Shown here piece by piece: positions 43,019-51,185 of a DNA stretch of 64,000 bases. The first letter of the stretch is position 1. Each line of letters opens with the position of its first letter. The translations under genes were made by a program, and so were the position numbers. Below the pieces are notes generated by a model. The model was not told the DNA's origin. It saw only the letters and a program-made list of their open reading frames with translations, and did no database searches. Origin of the DNA: Arthrobacter caoxuetaonis (GTDB lineage: Bacteria > Actinomycetota > Actinomycetes > Actinomycetales > Micrococcaceae); contig NZ_CP099466.1 in assembly GCF_023921125.1 (NCBI RefSeq), forward strand, positions 3,410,001 through 3,474,000, in the 5' to 3' direction.

Positions 43019-44743
43019 ATGAGCCAGAACATGCCGACGGCGGGTGGTGGCTCCGTTCGGGCAACCTTCCTTGCCGCCTACAGTGCCGTCACCCTCGCCC
43101 AGATGACCAACGCACTGCCCGGAGCCCTGAACGGCACGTTTGCGGCCGAGTTCCACACCTCGGGCGCCGGACTGACCTGGATCGCCGGGGTCTTTATGAT
43201 CGGCGTCGTTGTATTCGAACTCAGCTGGGGCGTCCTCGGAGACCTCTTTGGCCGGAAGAAGCTGCTGCTCGCCGGGGCAGGGCTGACCATCGCCGGAGCC
43301 GTGCTCGCTGCGCTGGCGCCGGTGACCGGCGTAATGATTGCCGCCCAGGCTATTGGCGGCATCGGCGCCGGCATCCTGTTCCCCATTTCGCTCTCGATGA
43401 TCGCCGCCATCACCCCGGACCCGCGGGCCCGCGCCAAGGTGATCGCCACCTGGGCAGGCTTCCTCTCCCTGGGCGCCGTCATCTCCCCGGTGCTGGCCGG
43501 GCTGACTTCGCAGCTCTTCACCATTCCGGGCGCCGCCCCCGGCGACCCCAATATCTACAGCGGCTGGCGGGTGGCCTACTTCGTAGCCGCCGGACTGGCA
43601 GCGGTGCTGCTGCTGCTCTCACTGAAGGCCCAGGACTCTGCGGCTCCGCAGGGCCGCAAGCTGGACCTTCCCGGCCAGGCAACCCTGGCCCTGGGGCTGA
43701 TCGCCGCCCTGTTCGCAACGGTCACCGCCGTGGATTCCGGCTTCGGCGCACCGGTGGTGATCGCGGCCTACGTTGCGGGGGCCCTGCTGCTGGGTCTGTT
43801 CATCCTGATCGAGTCCCGCACCCCGCAGCCTCTCATCCACCTGTCCCTGTTCAAGAACCGGGCCTATTCGATCACCGGCATCGTGGCCGTGACCGGCATG
43901 TTCGCCTTCCTGGCCGTCTGCTTCAGCACCTCCGTGGCCGTCGGCGGCCTGGCGCTCACCGAAACCTGGAAGGTCGGCGTACTGTTCGTCTTCATCCAGG
44001 GACCCGCGTTCATCTTCATCCCCGTGGTGGGCTGGCTTATCCACCACGCTGCCCCGCGCTGGGTGCTCACCGCAGGCTTCGCGCTGATGGCCGCCGCCGG
44101 GTACTGGCTCTCCGGGTTCTCCCTGGGCACGCCCGAAGCGTTCGGCGGCACGCCCTGGACGGCGTTCATCCCGCCGCTGGCCCTGCTGGGCACCGGTTTC
44201 GCGCTGACCGTTGGATCCGTCACCGCCGTCGCCATCAACACCGTGGCACCGCAGGAAATCGGCATGGCCTCAGCCACCACCAACCTGCTGCGGGACCTGG
44301 GCTTCGCACTGGGTCCGGTCATCGGCTCCGCCATCGCCTTCAGCGTCGGCGCTTCCCTCTTCGCCGCCCCGCTGGCCGGGATCCTCGGCGGCGCCGGCCT
44401 CCCCGCCGAAGCAGCGGAAGGACTCTCCCAGATCCCTCCGCTCGCCTTCCTCTCCGGCTGGCCGGACGTCATTGCCGGCTTCACCGGCCAGGCCGCGGCG
44501 TCCGGAGCACCGCAGGCAGCCGTGGACAGCATGGTCCAGGCCCTGAACGGCGCCCAGCCCGCCATCCAGGGAGCGGCCGGCTCCTCGCTGGGCCAGGGCT
44601 TCCAGACCGTCTACCTGGTAGCAGGCATCACCGCGACCATCTCCGCCATCCTGACGCTCTTCGTCCCGGGCCGGTCCTCCTCCGCCCCGGCGCCCGGAAC
44701 CGAGACCCCTGCCGCAGCCGCAACCGTGCCCGCCGGCAGCTGA
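43019..44743 (+). CDS. MFS transporter, 14-segment DHA2 type
   Basis: A 574-residue drug/H+ antiporter-like transporter with about 14 segments. The motif A analogue is GVLGDLFGRKKLLLAGA after segment two; RTPQPLIHLSLFKNRAY marks the central pair of helices characteristic of the 14-segment DHA2 group. A long loop between the last segments (residues about 470-530, rich in Ala, Gly and Gln) and a Pro/Ala-rich tail are additional. AAGGAG precedes the ATG. It is the first gene of the plus-strand arm, 37 bases ahead of the P450 gene, so it is probably the exporter or importer for the P450 substrate. Confidence 0.9.
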   Translation: MSQNMPTAGGGSVRATFLAAYSAVTLAQMTNALPGALNGTFAAEFHTSGAGLTWIAGVFMIGVVVFELSWGVLGDLFGRKKLLLAGAGLTIAGAVLAALAPVTGVMIAAQAIGGIGAGILFPISLSMIAAITPDPRARAKVIATWAGFLSLGAVISPVLAGLTSQLFTIPGAAPGDPNIYSGWRVAYFVAAGLAAVLLLLSLKAQDSAAPQGRKLDLPGQATLALGLIAALFATVTAVDSGFGAPVVIAAYVAGALLLGLFILIESRTPQPLIHLSLFKNRAYSITGIVAVTGMFAFLAVCFSTSVAVGGLALTETWKVGVLFVFIQGPAFIFIPVVGWLIHHAAPRWVLTAGFALMAAAGYWLSGFSLGTPEAFGGTPWTAFIPPLALLGTGFALTVGSVTAVAINTVAPQEIGMASATTNLLRDLGFALGPVIGSAIAFSVGASLFAAPLAGILGGAGLPAEAAEGLSQIPPLAFLSGWPDVIAGFTGQAAASGAPQAAVDSMVQALNGAQPAIQGAAGSSLGQGFQTVYLVAGITATISAILTLFVPGRSSSAPAPGTETPAAAATVPAGS

Positions 44744-44780
44744 CCCACACTCCCCCACCACCACCGAAGGAGACTCTGCC

Positions 44781-45953
44781 GTGAACACACGCGCTGAATC
44801 TGATATCGACATCTGGGACGACGCAGTCCTGCTGGATCCCTACCCGGCCTACACCGCGCTGCGCGAGCAGGCGGGCGTGGTTTACCTGCCGAAGAACGAC
44901 CTGTACGTCCTGACCCGCTATGACATCATCCGGGACGCGCTGAATGACCCGGAGACCTTTTCCTCCACCTCCATGGGATTCAATCCCATGGTCAACGAAG
45001 CCCTGCAGGGGACGTCCCTGGCCTCGGATCCGCCCGTGCACACGCAGCTGCGCGCCACGCTCTCCGAAAACCTGACCCCGCGTGCCCTGCGCGGACTGAA
45101 AGTCGTCATCGATGAGAAGGCGGAAAAGCTGGTGGCCGAGCTGGTCGCCGGCGGCAGCTTCGAAGCCATCGACGCGCTGGCGCGGGCCTTCCCGCTGGAA
45201 ATCGTGGCCGACCTGATCGGCTTCACCGGCGGAGTGAAGGAGAACATGCTCCGCTGGGGGCAGGCCGCCATGCAGGTCCTTGGCCCGCTGAACCAGCGCA
45301 CCCAGGAGAACTTCCCCATTGCCGGGGAGCTCTACGGCTGGTGTGCCTCCGTGACTGCGGAGGACCTGGCACCGGGGTCGATTGGCCGCGGCATTTTCGA
45401 CGCCGAAGCACGCGGCGACATTCCCGCCGGCACCGCCGGGCACATCATCCACCAGTACCTCGGTGCGGGGGTGGACACCACGATCGCTGCGATTGGCAAC
45501 GCCGTCGCGCTCTTTGGCCGGCACCCCGAACAGCTGGCGCTGCTCCGGGAGAACCCGGACCTGGTCTCCTCGGCGTTCGCCGAGGTGCTGCGGTTCTGGC
45601 CGCCCATCCATGTGTGGGGACGGACCGCCACCCGGGATACCGAGGTTGACGGAACGCTGATCCCGGCCGGAGCGCAGCTGGGCATCCTGTTCGGCGCCGG
45701 CAACCACGATCCGCGGCATTACGAAGACCCTGATACCTTCGACATCACCCGGAATCCGGTGGACCACCTCTCCTTTGGTTACGGCCCCCACGGCTGCGCC
45801 GGCCAGGGCCTGGCCCGGCTGGAAGGCCACGCCATCATCAGTGCCCTGGGCCGCCAAGTCGCGGAAATCCAGCTGGGTGACGAGGTCCGGATTCCGAGCA
45901 ACATCACCCGCAGCATTGAGGAACTGCCGGTCATCAAGGTGGTGGCGGCATGA
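44781..45953 (+). CDS. cytochrome P450, bacterial class I
   Basis: A 390-residue heme monooxygenase. The I-helix oxygen-binding motif is HQYLGAGVDTTIAAIGNA, the K-helix ExxR is in FAEVLRFWPP, and the heme-thiolate Cys is in FGYGPHGCAGQGLARLEGHA. The segment NHDPRHYEDPDTFDITRNPVDHLSFG and the overall length resemble the CYP199-type aromatic-acid demethylases, but the similarity is only general. The GTG start has AAGGAG upstream. Its stop overlaps the ferredoxin start (ATGA), which in turn overlaps the reductase gene, giving a full electron-transfer chain in one unit. Confidence 0.95.
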   Translation: MNTRAESDIDIWDDAVLLDPYPAYTALREQAGVVYLPKNDLYVLTRYDIIRDALNDPETFSSTSMGFNPMVNEALQGTSLASDPPVHTQLRATLSENLTPRALRGLKVVIDEKAEKLVAELVAGGSFEAIDALARAFPLEIVADLIGFTGGVKENMLRWGQAAMQVLGPLNQRTQENFPIAGELYGWCASVTAEDLAPGSIGRGIFDAEARGDIPAGTAGHIIHQYLGAGVDTTIAAIGNAVALFGRHPEQLALLRENPDLVSSAFAEVLRFWPPIHVWGRTATRDTEVDGTLIPAGAQLGILFGAGNHDPRHYEDPDTFDITRNPVDHLSFGYGPHGCAGQGLARLEGHAIISALGRQVAEIQLGDEVRIPSNITRSIEELPVIKVVAA

Positions 45954-46141
45954 GGATCGAACTGGACCGTCCGCGCTGCGAAGGCCACGGACTGTGCGAA
46001 GAAGCAGCCCCGGAGCTCATGCACCTGGACGATGACGGCGAACTGGTGATCGACGTCCCGGACGTCGAGGGAGCGGACCTCGCGGCTGCGAACGCCGCCG
46101 TGCGCATCTGCCCCGTGGCCGCCCTCCGGCTGGCATCGTGA
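45950..46141 (+). CDS. 3Fe-4S ferredoxin
   Basis: A 63-residue ferredoxin of the P450-associated type. Cys10 and Cys16 (CEGHGLC) and Cys54 (ICPVAAL) ligate a 3Fe-4S cluster; the fourth Cys of a 4Fe ferredoxin is replaced by His13, the usual pattern for P450 redox partners. It passes electrons from the reductase to the P450. Genes overlap by four bases on both sides. Confidence 0.95.
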   Translation: MRIELDRPRCEGHGLCEEAAPELMHLDDDGELVIDVPDVEGADLAAANAAVRICPVAALRLAS

Positions 46142-47298
46142 CGCTGCGCCGCATCGTCGTCGTCGGCAACGGCATTGCGGGCCTGACCGCCTGTGATGCG
46201 CTCCGCTCCGGCGGATTCGACGGCGGCCTCACGGTCGTGGGTGCCGAGAAACACCAGCCGTACAGCCGGCCGGCGCTGTCCAAGGCACTGCTGCACGGCG
46301 ACGACCAGCTCAGCGCCCACCAGCTGCCGGACCCGTCCCATGGGGCGGAGGAAATCCTCGGTGTTGCCACTGCCGGGATCGACGTCCAGACACGCCGGGT
46401 GCGCCTGGACGACGGGACCGAGCTGCCCTACGACGGACTGGTGATTGCATCCGGATCCTCTGCCCGCCGGCTGGGCGGGGCGGACTCACCCGAGCTCACG
46501 CTGCGCACGATCGAGGATGCCGTCGCCCTGAAGGACCGTGTGGCTGCGGGAAGTCCCAGCGTGATCGTGGTGGGCGGCGGTGCCCTGGGCATGGAAATAG
46601 CCTCCGGTGCGCTGCACCAGGGATGCCGGGTCACACTGGTTTCCGACGTGCAGCCGCTGACCCGGCAGCTGGGCAGCCACCTCTCCGGCGTTTTTATTGA
46701 CGCTGCCCGGCGGCAGGGCCTGCGCTTCGTCACCGCGGGGAAGGCCCGGCTCGCCGGGACTGCGCAGGCTCCCGCCGTCGCGCTCCAGGACGGGGTGGTG
46801 CTGAGCGCCGACGTTGTGGTCAGCGCTGTTGGTGATGAGCCGAACACGGCCTGGCTCGAAGGGTCAGGCGTGCTCACCGGAGGACGCCTGCTGGCGGACA
46901 GCCGCGGGCGGGTACGCCCGGGGATTGTGGCAGCGGGCGACGTCGCTGCCTTCCCCTCCGGCAGCGGGTACGCCCGGGTGCCGCTGTGGACCAGCGCCAT
47001 CGAGCAGGCCAAGACCGCTGCGCTGGGCCTGCTGCACGGGGATGCCGCACCCGAGCTGTCCTTCCAGCCGTACTTCTGGACCGAGGGATTCGGCCTCTCC
47101 CTGAAGGCCGTGGGGCCAACCCCCGTGGACGGTGCTCCGGACTTCCACGAGACCGGTCCCGCGGAGCATTCGGCACTGATGCGCTGGGAGCATCCGGACG
47201 GCTCCGGAACGGCGGTGGCAGTCAATTACCGCATCCCGGTTCCACGCCTGCGCCGCCTGGCCAATACAGGCGCCGCAGCACCGGTTCCGGCAAACTGA
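46138..47298 (+). CDS. ferredoxin reductase (FAD/NAD, P450 type)
   Basis: A 386-residue NADH:ferredoxin oxidoreductase. FAD-binding VVVGNGIAGLTACDALRSGG is at the start, NAD-binding VIVVGGGALGMEIASGAL is near residue 142, and the second FAD motif GIVAAGDVAAFPSGSG near 265. The C-terminal dimerisation-type domain includes FWTEGFGLSLKAVG. The GTG start overlaps the ferredoxin stop. It completes the three-component P450 system. A hairpin follows directly after the stop. Confidence 0.93.
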   Translation: MTLRRIVVVGNGIAGLTACDALRSGGFDGGLTVVGAEKHQPYSRPALSKALLHGDDQLSAHQLPDPSHGAEEILGVATAGIDVQTRRVRLDDGTELPYDGLVIASGSSARRLGGADSPELTLRTIEDAVALKDRVAAGSPSVIVVGGGALGMEIASGALHQGCRVTLVSDVQPLTRQLGSHLSGVFIDAARRQGLRFVTAGKARLAGTAQAPAVALQDGVVLSADVVVSAVGDEPNTAWLEGSGVLTGGRLLADSRGRVRPGIVAAGDVAAFPSGSGYARVPLWTSAIEQAKTAALGLLHGDAAPELSFQPYFWTEGFGLSLKAVGPTPVDGAPDFHETGPAEHSALMRWEHPDGSGTAVAVNYRIPVPRLRRLANTGAAAPVPAN

Positions 47299-47336
47299 TG
47301 AAGCGGGACGCCTGCGGTTGCAGGCATCCCGCTTCA
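47299..47336. terminator. hairpin between the reductase and tetR genes
   Basis: 17-bp stem (47299-47315 and 47320-47336, one mismatch) with a four-base loop, starting at the base after the reductase stop and ending 14 bases before the TetR ATG. No T run follows, so it may attenuate rather than fully stop transcription into tetR. Confidence 0.6.
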
Positions 47337-47350
47337 GTTAGGGTTATTCC

Positions 47351-47965
47351 ATGTCGTCGCTGAGAGAAGCCCAGAAACAACTCACGCGGGACACCATCGT
47401 GGAACGGGCCCTGGAGCAGTTCACCGCCAAGGGCTACGCGTCCACCACCATCGACGAGATCGCGTCTGCTGCAGGCACCACCCGGGTCACGTTCTACGCC
47501 TACTATCCTTCGCGCACGGACCTCATGCGGGAGTTCATGGGCCGGGTCAATTCATTTCTGGACCGGGCCAGCGGACCGGACAGCACGTCCACTGCTTCGG
47601 ACCTGGTGGACGTGGTCCGTGAAGGCGAGCTCTCCGGTATCCGCGCCTGGCTGGAATCGCGCGCTGCGCTCTGGCCGGTGTTCCGCCCCTACCTCGACGT
47701 CCTGGACGAGGCTGCGGCCGTGGACCCCGAGGTCCGGACCATGGTGGAGGCCTGGCATGAGGAAGTCATTTCGGACATCGTCACGGGGATGCAGCAGGCC
47801 GGACGTTTCCCCGAAGAAACACACCACGTCCGCGGTTCGCTCGCGTACACGCAGCTGGACTACGTCGCCACACTGTGGACCCGCCGCAAGCTGGAACCGA
47901 ACCGCGAGCACGCGATCGAGGTGCTGGCGGACAGCTGGTACCACCTGCTCTGCGACGAACGCTGA
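47351..47965 (+). CDS. TetR family regulator
   Basis: A 204-residue TetR-type repressor. The DNA-binding helix-turn-helix is RDTIVERALEQFTAKGYASTTIDEIASAAGTTRVTFYAYYPSRTDLMREF (residues about 12-60). The ligand-binding helices follow, with an aromatic-rich section (ALWPVFRPYLDVL). It is the last gene of the P450 arm, and a likely binder of the two dyads at 42861 and 42924. An inducer related to the P450 or exporter substrate is expected; this is inference. Confidence 0.92.
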   Translation: MSSLREAQKQLTRDTIVERALEQFTAKGYASTTIDEIASAAGTTRVTFYAYYPSRTDLMREFMGRVNSFLDRASGPDSTSTASDLVDVVREGELSGIRAWLESRAALWPVFRPYLDVLDEAAAVDPEVRTMVEAWHEEVISDIVTGMQQAGRFPEETHHVRGSLAYTQLDYVATLWTRRKLEPNREHAIEVLADSWYHLLCDER

Positions 47966-48014
47966 TCTGCAGAACTCGGCAACTTCTACCGTCGCTCCGC
48001 GTCCCCAGGACCCG

Positions 48015-48072
48015 CCGAAAGGCCAGTTACGGCCGGTTTCAACGCTCAAACCAGCCGTAACTGCCCTCTCGG
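48015..48072. repeat. 58-bp palindromic element, copy 2
   Basis: Same length and 52 of 58 bases identical to the element at 35904-35961, in the same orientation relative to its asymmetric differences. Here the symmetry is broken at five pairs, so it has decayed from, or was never, a perfect palindrome. It lies between the convergent tetR and GMC oxidoreductase genes and ends at the GMC stop codon, where it may serve as a terminator. Confidence 0.88.
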
Positions 48073-49608
48073 CTAGCCCAGGATCATCCCCGCAGCACGT
48101 TCAGCGATCATGACCGTGGGGGCGTTGGTGTTTCCGGTGGTCACGAGCGGCATAACCGAAGCATCGGCGATTCGAATTCCGGAGAGCCCGCGCACCCGCA
48201 GGTCAGCGGGATCGACGACGGCCAGGTCATCGGTTCCCATCCGGCAGGTGCCAACCTGGTGGTGGTAGGTGACCACGGAATCGCGCACGTACCGGGCCAG
48301 GTCATCATCACTGTCCGACACCGCCGGTCCGGGATGCAGTTCCTTCGGTTCCCACCCGGCCAGCGCCTCAGTGCGGCCAATTTCCCGGCACTGCCGGACG
48401 CTGGCCACCAGAGCGTCGACGTCGGCCTGTTCACTAAGCGCACCGAGGTCGATCCGGAGCGGATCTTCCGGAGCAGGTCCGGTAAGGGTGATTTCCCCGC
48501 GGCTGGCCGGACGCACCAGTCCGCCGAGCATGGAGAAGCCGTTTGCAGGTCCGGTCATTTCCCCCAGGCCGTAGTCCTGGGAGTACATGGGCACGGAGAA
48601 GAAGATGGGCTGTGTGTCGGGCACCGGCAGGTCCGGCCGGGACTTGGCGAAAAAGTGCACTTCCGCCGGGGCCACCTCGCCGTCGGGCACCTCGCGGGCG
48701 CCGGTGGAGAAGATCACCGGAGCGAGCAGATGGTCCTGCAGGTTCTTGCCCACCCCGGGCAGGTCCAGGACCGGTTCGACGCCGATTTCCGCCAGCTCTG
48801 CAGCCGGTCCAATTCCCGAACGCAGGAGCAGTTCGGCGGAGTTAATGGCCCCGGCGCACAGGATGGTCTCCCCTGCCCGCACGGTGCGGAGTTCGCCGTC
48901 GTACTCGAATTCAACGCCGGTGACCGAGCCGTCCTCAACGATCAGCCTCCGCACGTGGGCACCCGTCACCAAAGTCAGGTTCGGGTGGTCCATGACGGGC
49001 TTGAGGTAGGCGTGCCAGGTGTTGAACCGCCTGCCGTCCCGCACATTGAGCTGCATCCGGGAGACGCCCTCAACGCTGCCCGAGTTGTAGTCCGGGTTCA
49101 GCGGGAGGCCAATTTCCTGTGCCCCGGCCAGCATGTCTTCCTGCACGGGATTACGGGGAAAGTCCGCCACGACGTCCAGCAGGCCGTCGGTGCCGCGCGT
49201 ATCGGAGGCACCGCCGTCGAAGTTCTCAATCTGCTTGAACACCGGAAGCACGTCTTCCCAGGACCAGCCTGCACAGCCGGCTTCGGCCCAGGAATCATAA
49301 TCCCAGCGGTCGCCCCGGACCCAAATGGACGCGTTCAGGGCATGCGATCCGCCCATCACCTTCCCGCGAGGCAGGTGCATGCGGCGCCCCGATGCACCGG
49401 CCTGCTCAGTGGTGTAGTAATTCCAGTCCTGCGGGCTGTGCCAGAGCGCGCCGAGGGTGTTCAGGTGGGCGATGTCGGGATTGATGTCTTGGTCCCCCGC
49501 TTCGAGGACAGTGACCTGCTTGCCGGCGTCGAGGAGCCGGCGGGCCACAACATTGCCGGCTGACCCGGCGCCAATCACAAGGTATTCGGTTTCCATGTGC
49601 TGCTTCAT
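48073..49608 (-). CDS. GMC family oxidoreductase (choline dehydrogenase-like)
   Basis: A 511-residue FAD alcohol oxidoreductase. The FAD motif VIGAGSAGNVVARRLLDAGK is at the N-terminus, GMC signature 1 is in PRGKVMGGSHALNASIWVRG, signature 2 in GAINSAELLLRSGIGP, and the catalytic His/Asn pair in TYHHQVGTCRMG and GNTNAPTVMIAERAAG. Substrates of the family include choline, polyethylene glycol and long-chain alcohols; none is indicated here. The start is uncertain: ATG at 49608 (MKQHMETEY) or 49596. A CGAA tetranucleotide repeat occupies the ribosome-binding region. It follows the aldehyde dehydrogenase gene by 31 bases, so alcohol to aldehyde to acid oxidation is likely. Confidence 0.9.
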   Translation of the reverse strand: MKQHMETEYLVIGAGSAGNVVARRLLDAGKQVTVLEAGDQDINPDIAHLNTLGALWHSPQDWNYYTTEQAGASGRRMHLPRGKVMGGSHALNASIWVRGDRWDYDSWAEAGCAGWSWEDVLPVFKQIENFDGGASDTRGTDGLLDVVADFPRNPVQEDMLAGAQEIGLPLNPDYNSGSVEGVSRMQLNVRDGRRFNTWHAYLKPVMDHPNLTLVTGAHVRRLIVEDGSVTGVEFEYDGELRTVRAGETILCAGAINSAELLLRSGIGPAAELAEIGVEPVLDLPGVGKNLQDHLLAPVIFSTGAREVPDGEVAPAEVHFFAKSRPDLPVPDTQPIFFSVPMYSQDYGLGEMTGPANGFSMLGGLVRPASRGEITLTGPAPEDPLRIDLGALSEQADVDALVASVRQCREIGRTEALAGWEPKELHPGPAVSDSDDDLARYVRDSVVTYHHQVGTCRMGTDDLAVVDPADLRVRGLSGIRIADASVMPLVTTGNTNAPTVMIAERAAGMILG

Positions 49609-49612
49609 TGCT

Positions 49613-49628
49613 TTCGTTCGTTCGTTCG
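49613..49628. repeat. tetranucleotide repeat (TTCG)x4 in front of the GMC gene
   Basis: Four tandem TTCG units (CGAA on the coding strand) fill the space just upstream of the GMC start, where a Shine-Dalgarno sequence would normally be. Slippage could change expression. The intergenic gap is only 31 bases. Confidence 0.8.
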
Positions 49629-49639
49629 CTGGAAGGGGT

Positions 49640-51064
49640 TCAGTAGCTGAGGACCTGCGGGGCGCCGAGGCCCTTGAGCCCTTCGACGCCGAACTCGAGC
49701 CCGTATCCCGACTGCTTGGCGCCGCCGAACGGCATCCGCGGGTCCACGGCGCCGTGCTTGTTGATCCAGACGGTGCCGGCTTCGATCCGCGCGGCGACGG
49801 CCAGGGCCGCATCCTTGTCCGCGGACCACACCGACGCCCCCAGGCCAACATCCAGCCCGTTGGCCATTTCCACGGCCTCATCCACGGAGGAGTACTTGAT
49901 GATTGGCAGCGCCGGGCCGAACTGCTCCTGCACCACCAGCGGATTGTCATTGTCAATGTCCGCCACCAGCGTGGCCGGGTAGAAATACCCGGGCTGGTCC
50001 GTCTGCGGGTTGCCGCCGGTGACGATCCGCGCGCCGGCATCCTTCGCAGCCTGCACCAGGTCGGTAACAATCTGGAACTGGGCCTTGTTCTGCAGCGGGC
50101 CCAGGACGTTGTTTTCGTCCAGGCCGACGCCCATCGGCATAGCCGCGGCCACCTTGGCCAATGCGTCGACGACGGCGTCGTAAATGTCCTCGTGCACATA
50201 GAGGCGCTTCAGCGCCGCGCAGGTCTGGCCGGTGTTGATGAACGCACCCCAGAACAGGTCCTCGGCGATCGCGGCGGGATCGGCGTCGGGCAGCACAATA
50301 CCGGCGTCGTTGCCGCCGAGCTCCAGGGTCAGCCGCTTCACGGTGTCCGCGGAGGAGCGGATGATCGCCTTGCCTGTGGCTGTGGAGCCGGTGAACATCA
50401 CCTTGTCGATGTCCGGATGTCCAGCGAGGGCCTCCCCTACGTCCCGTCCGCCGGAGACTACGTGCAGCACGTCAGCCGGCAGCGCCTGGTTCAGCACTGC
50501 GGCAAGGGCCAGTACGGAGAGCGGGGTGTATTCGGAGGGCTTCATCACCACGGTGTTGCCCATCCGCAGCGCCGGCGCCAGCTGCCAGACGCTGATCATC
50601 ATCGGCCAGTTCCACGGGCCAATCGCCCCCACAACGCCGAGCGGGCGGTAGTGCAGTTCGGCGCGGCCTCCCTCGTCATCCACCAGCACCTCGGGTTCCA
50701 GTTCGAACGACGCCGTGGCGCGCAGCCAGGCAGCGCAGGCGCCCACTTCGAAGCGTGCGTTCGGGCCGTTCAGGGGCTTGCCCTGCTCCCGGGACAGCAG
50801 TTCGGCGAGTGCCTCGGCAGCGGCTTCGACGGCGTCGGCGGCCTTGAAGAGGAACGCGGAGCGTTCGGCGTGGCCGAGGGCCGCCCAGGACGGCTGCGCT
50901 GCGCGGGCCGCGGCAACGGACTTTTCCAGGTCATCGACGGTGTGGATGGGAGCTGCGGCCACTACCTCACCGGTGGCGGGATCAAGGATGTCCCGGGACT
51001 CTCCGGCGGCGGCGATGGCTCCCAGCAGGTCCTGGTAGCTGGTGAGGGATTCGGTGGTGTGCAT
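49640..51064 (-). CDS. aldehyde dehydrogenase family protein
   Basis: A 474-residue NAD(P)-dependent aldehyde dehydrogenase. The general base Glu is in RLTLELGGNDAGIVLPD and the catalytic Cys in FINTGQTCAALKRLYV, with PWNWPMMISVWQLAPALRMGN and the C-terminal MPFGGAKQSGYG. Start at 51064 with AAGGAG upstream. It is transcribed with the GMC oxidoreductase and lies 121 bases after the AraC-type regulator. The aldehyde is unknown; the family spans betaine aldehyde, aromatic and aliphatic aldehydes. Confidence 0.95.
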   Translation of the reverse strand: MHTTESLTSYQDLLGAIAAAGESRDILDPATGEVVAAAPIHTVDDLEKSVAAARAAQPSWAALGHAERSAFLFKAADAVEAAAEALAELLSREQGKPLNGPNARFEVGACAAWLRATASFELEPEVLVDDEGGRAELHYRPLGVVGAIGPWNWPMMISVWQLAPALRMGNTVVMKPSEYTPLSVLALAAVLNQALPADVLHVVSGGRDVGEALAGHPDIDKVMFTGSTATGKAIIRSSADTVKRLTLELGGNDAGIVLPDADPAAIAEDLFWGAFINTGQTCAALKRLYVHEDIYDAVVDALAKVAAAMPMGVGLDENNVLGPLQNKAQFQIVTDLVQAAKDAGARIVTGGNPQTDQPGYFYPATLVADIDNDNPLVVQEQFGPALPIIKYSSVDEAVEMANGLDVGLGASVWSADKDAALAVAARIEAGTVWINKHGAVDPRMPFGGAKQSGYGLEFGVEGLKGLGAPQVLSY

Positions 51065-51185
51065 GATTGCTCCTTTGCAACGGCGGGACGGATCACTGCT
51101 CCAACTGTGCGCCAGATCACTATTGTTCTGCTTGGCTTTGCGCGTGCGGCAATTGTCTTCCCGTGCACGGATGCCCGGGCGCGGC

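Noticed and set aside
48073..50199. 708-codon frame for the GMC oxidoreductase
   Set aside because: The extra N-terminal 197 codons overlap the aldehyde dehydrogenase gene out of frame and have no FAD-enzyme sequence; the true start is near 49608.
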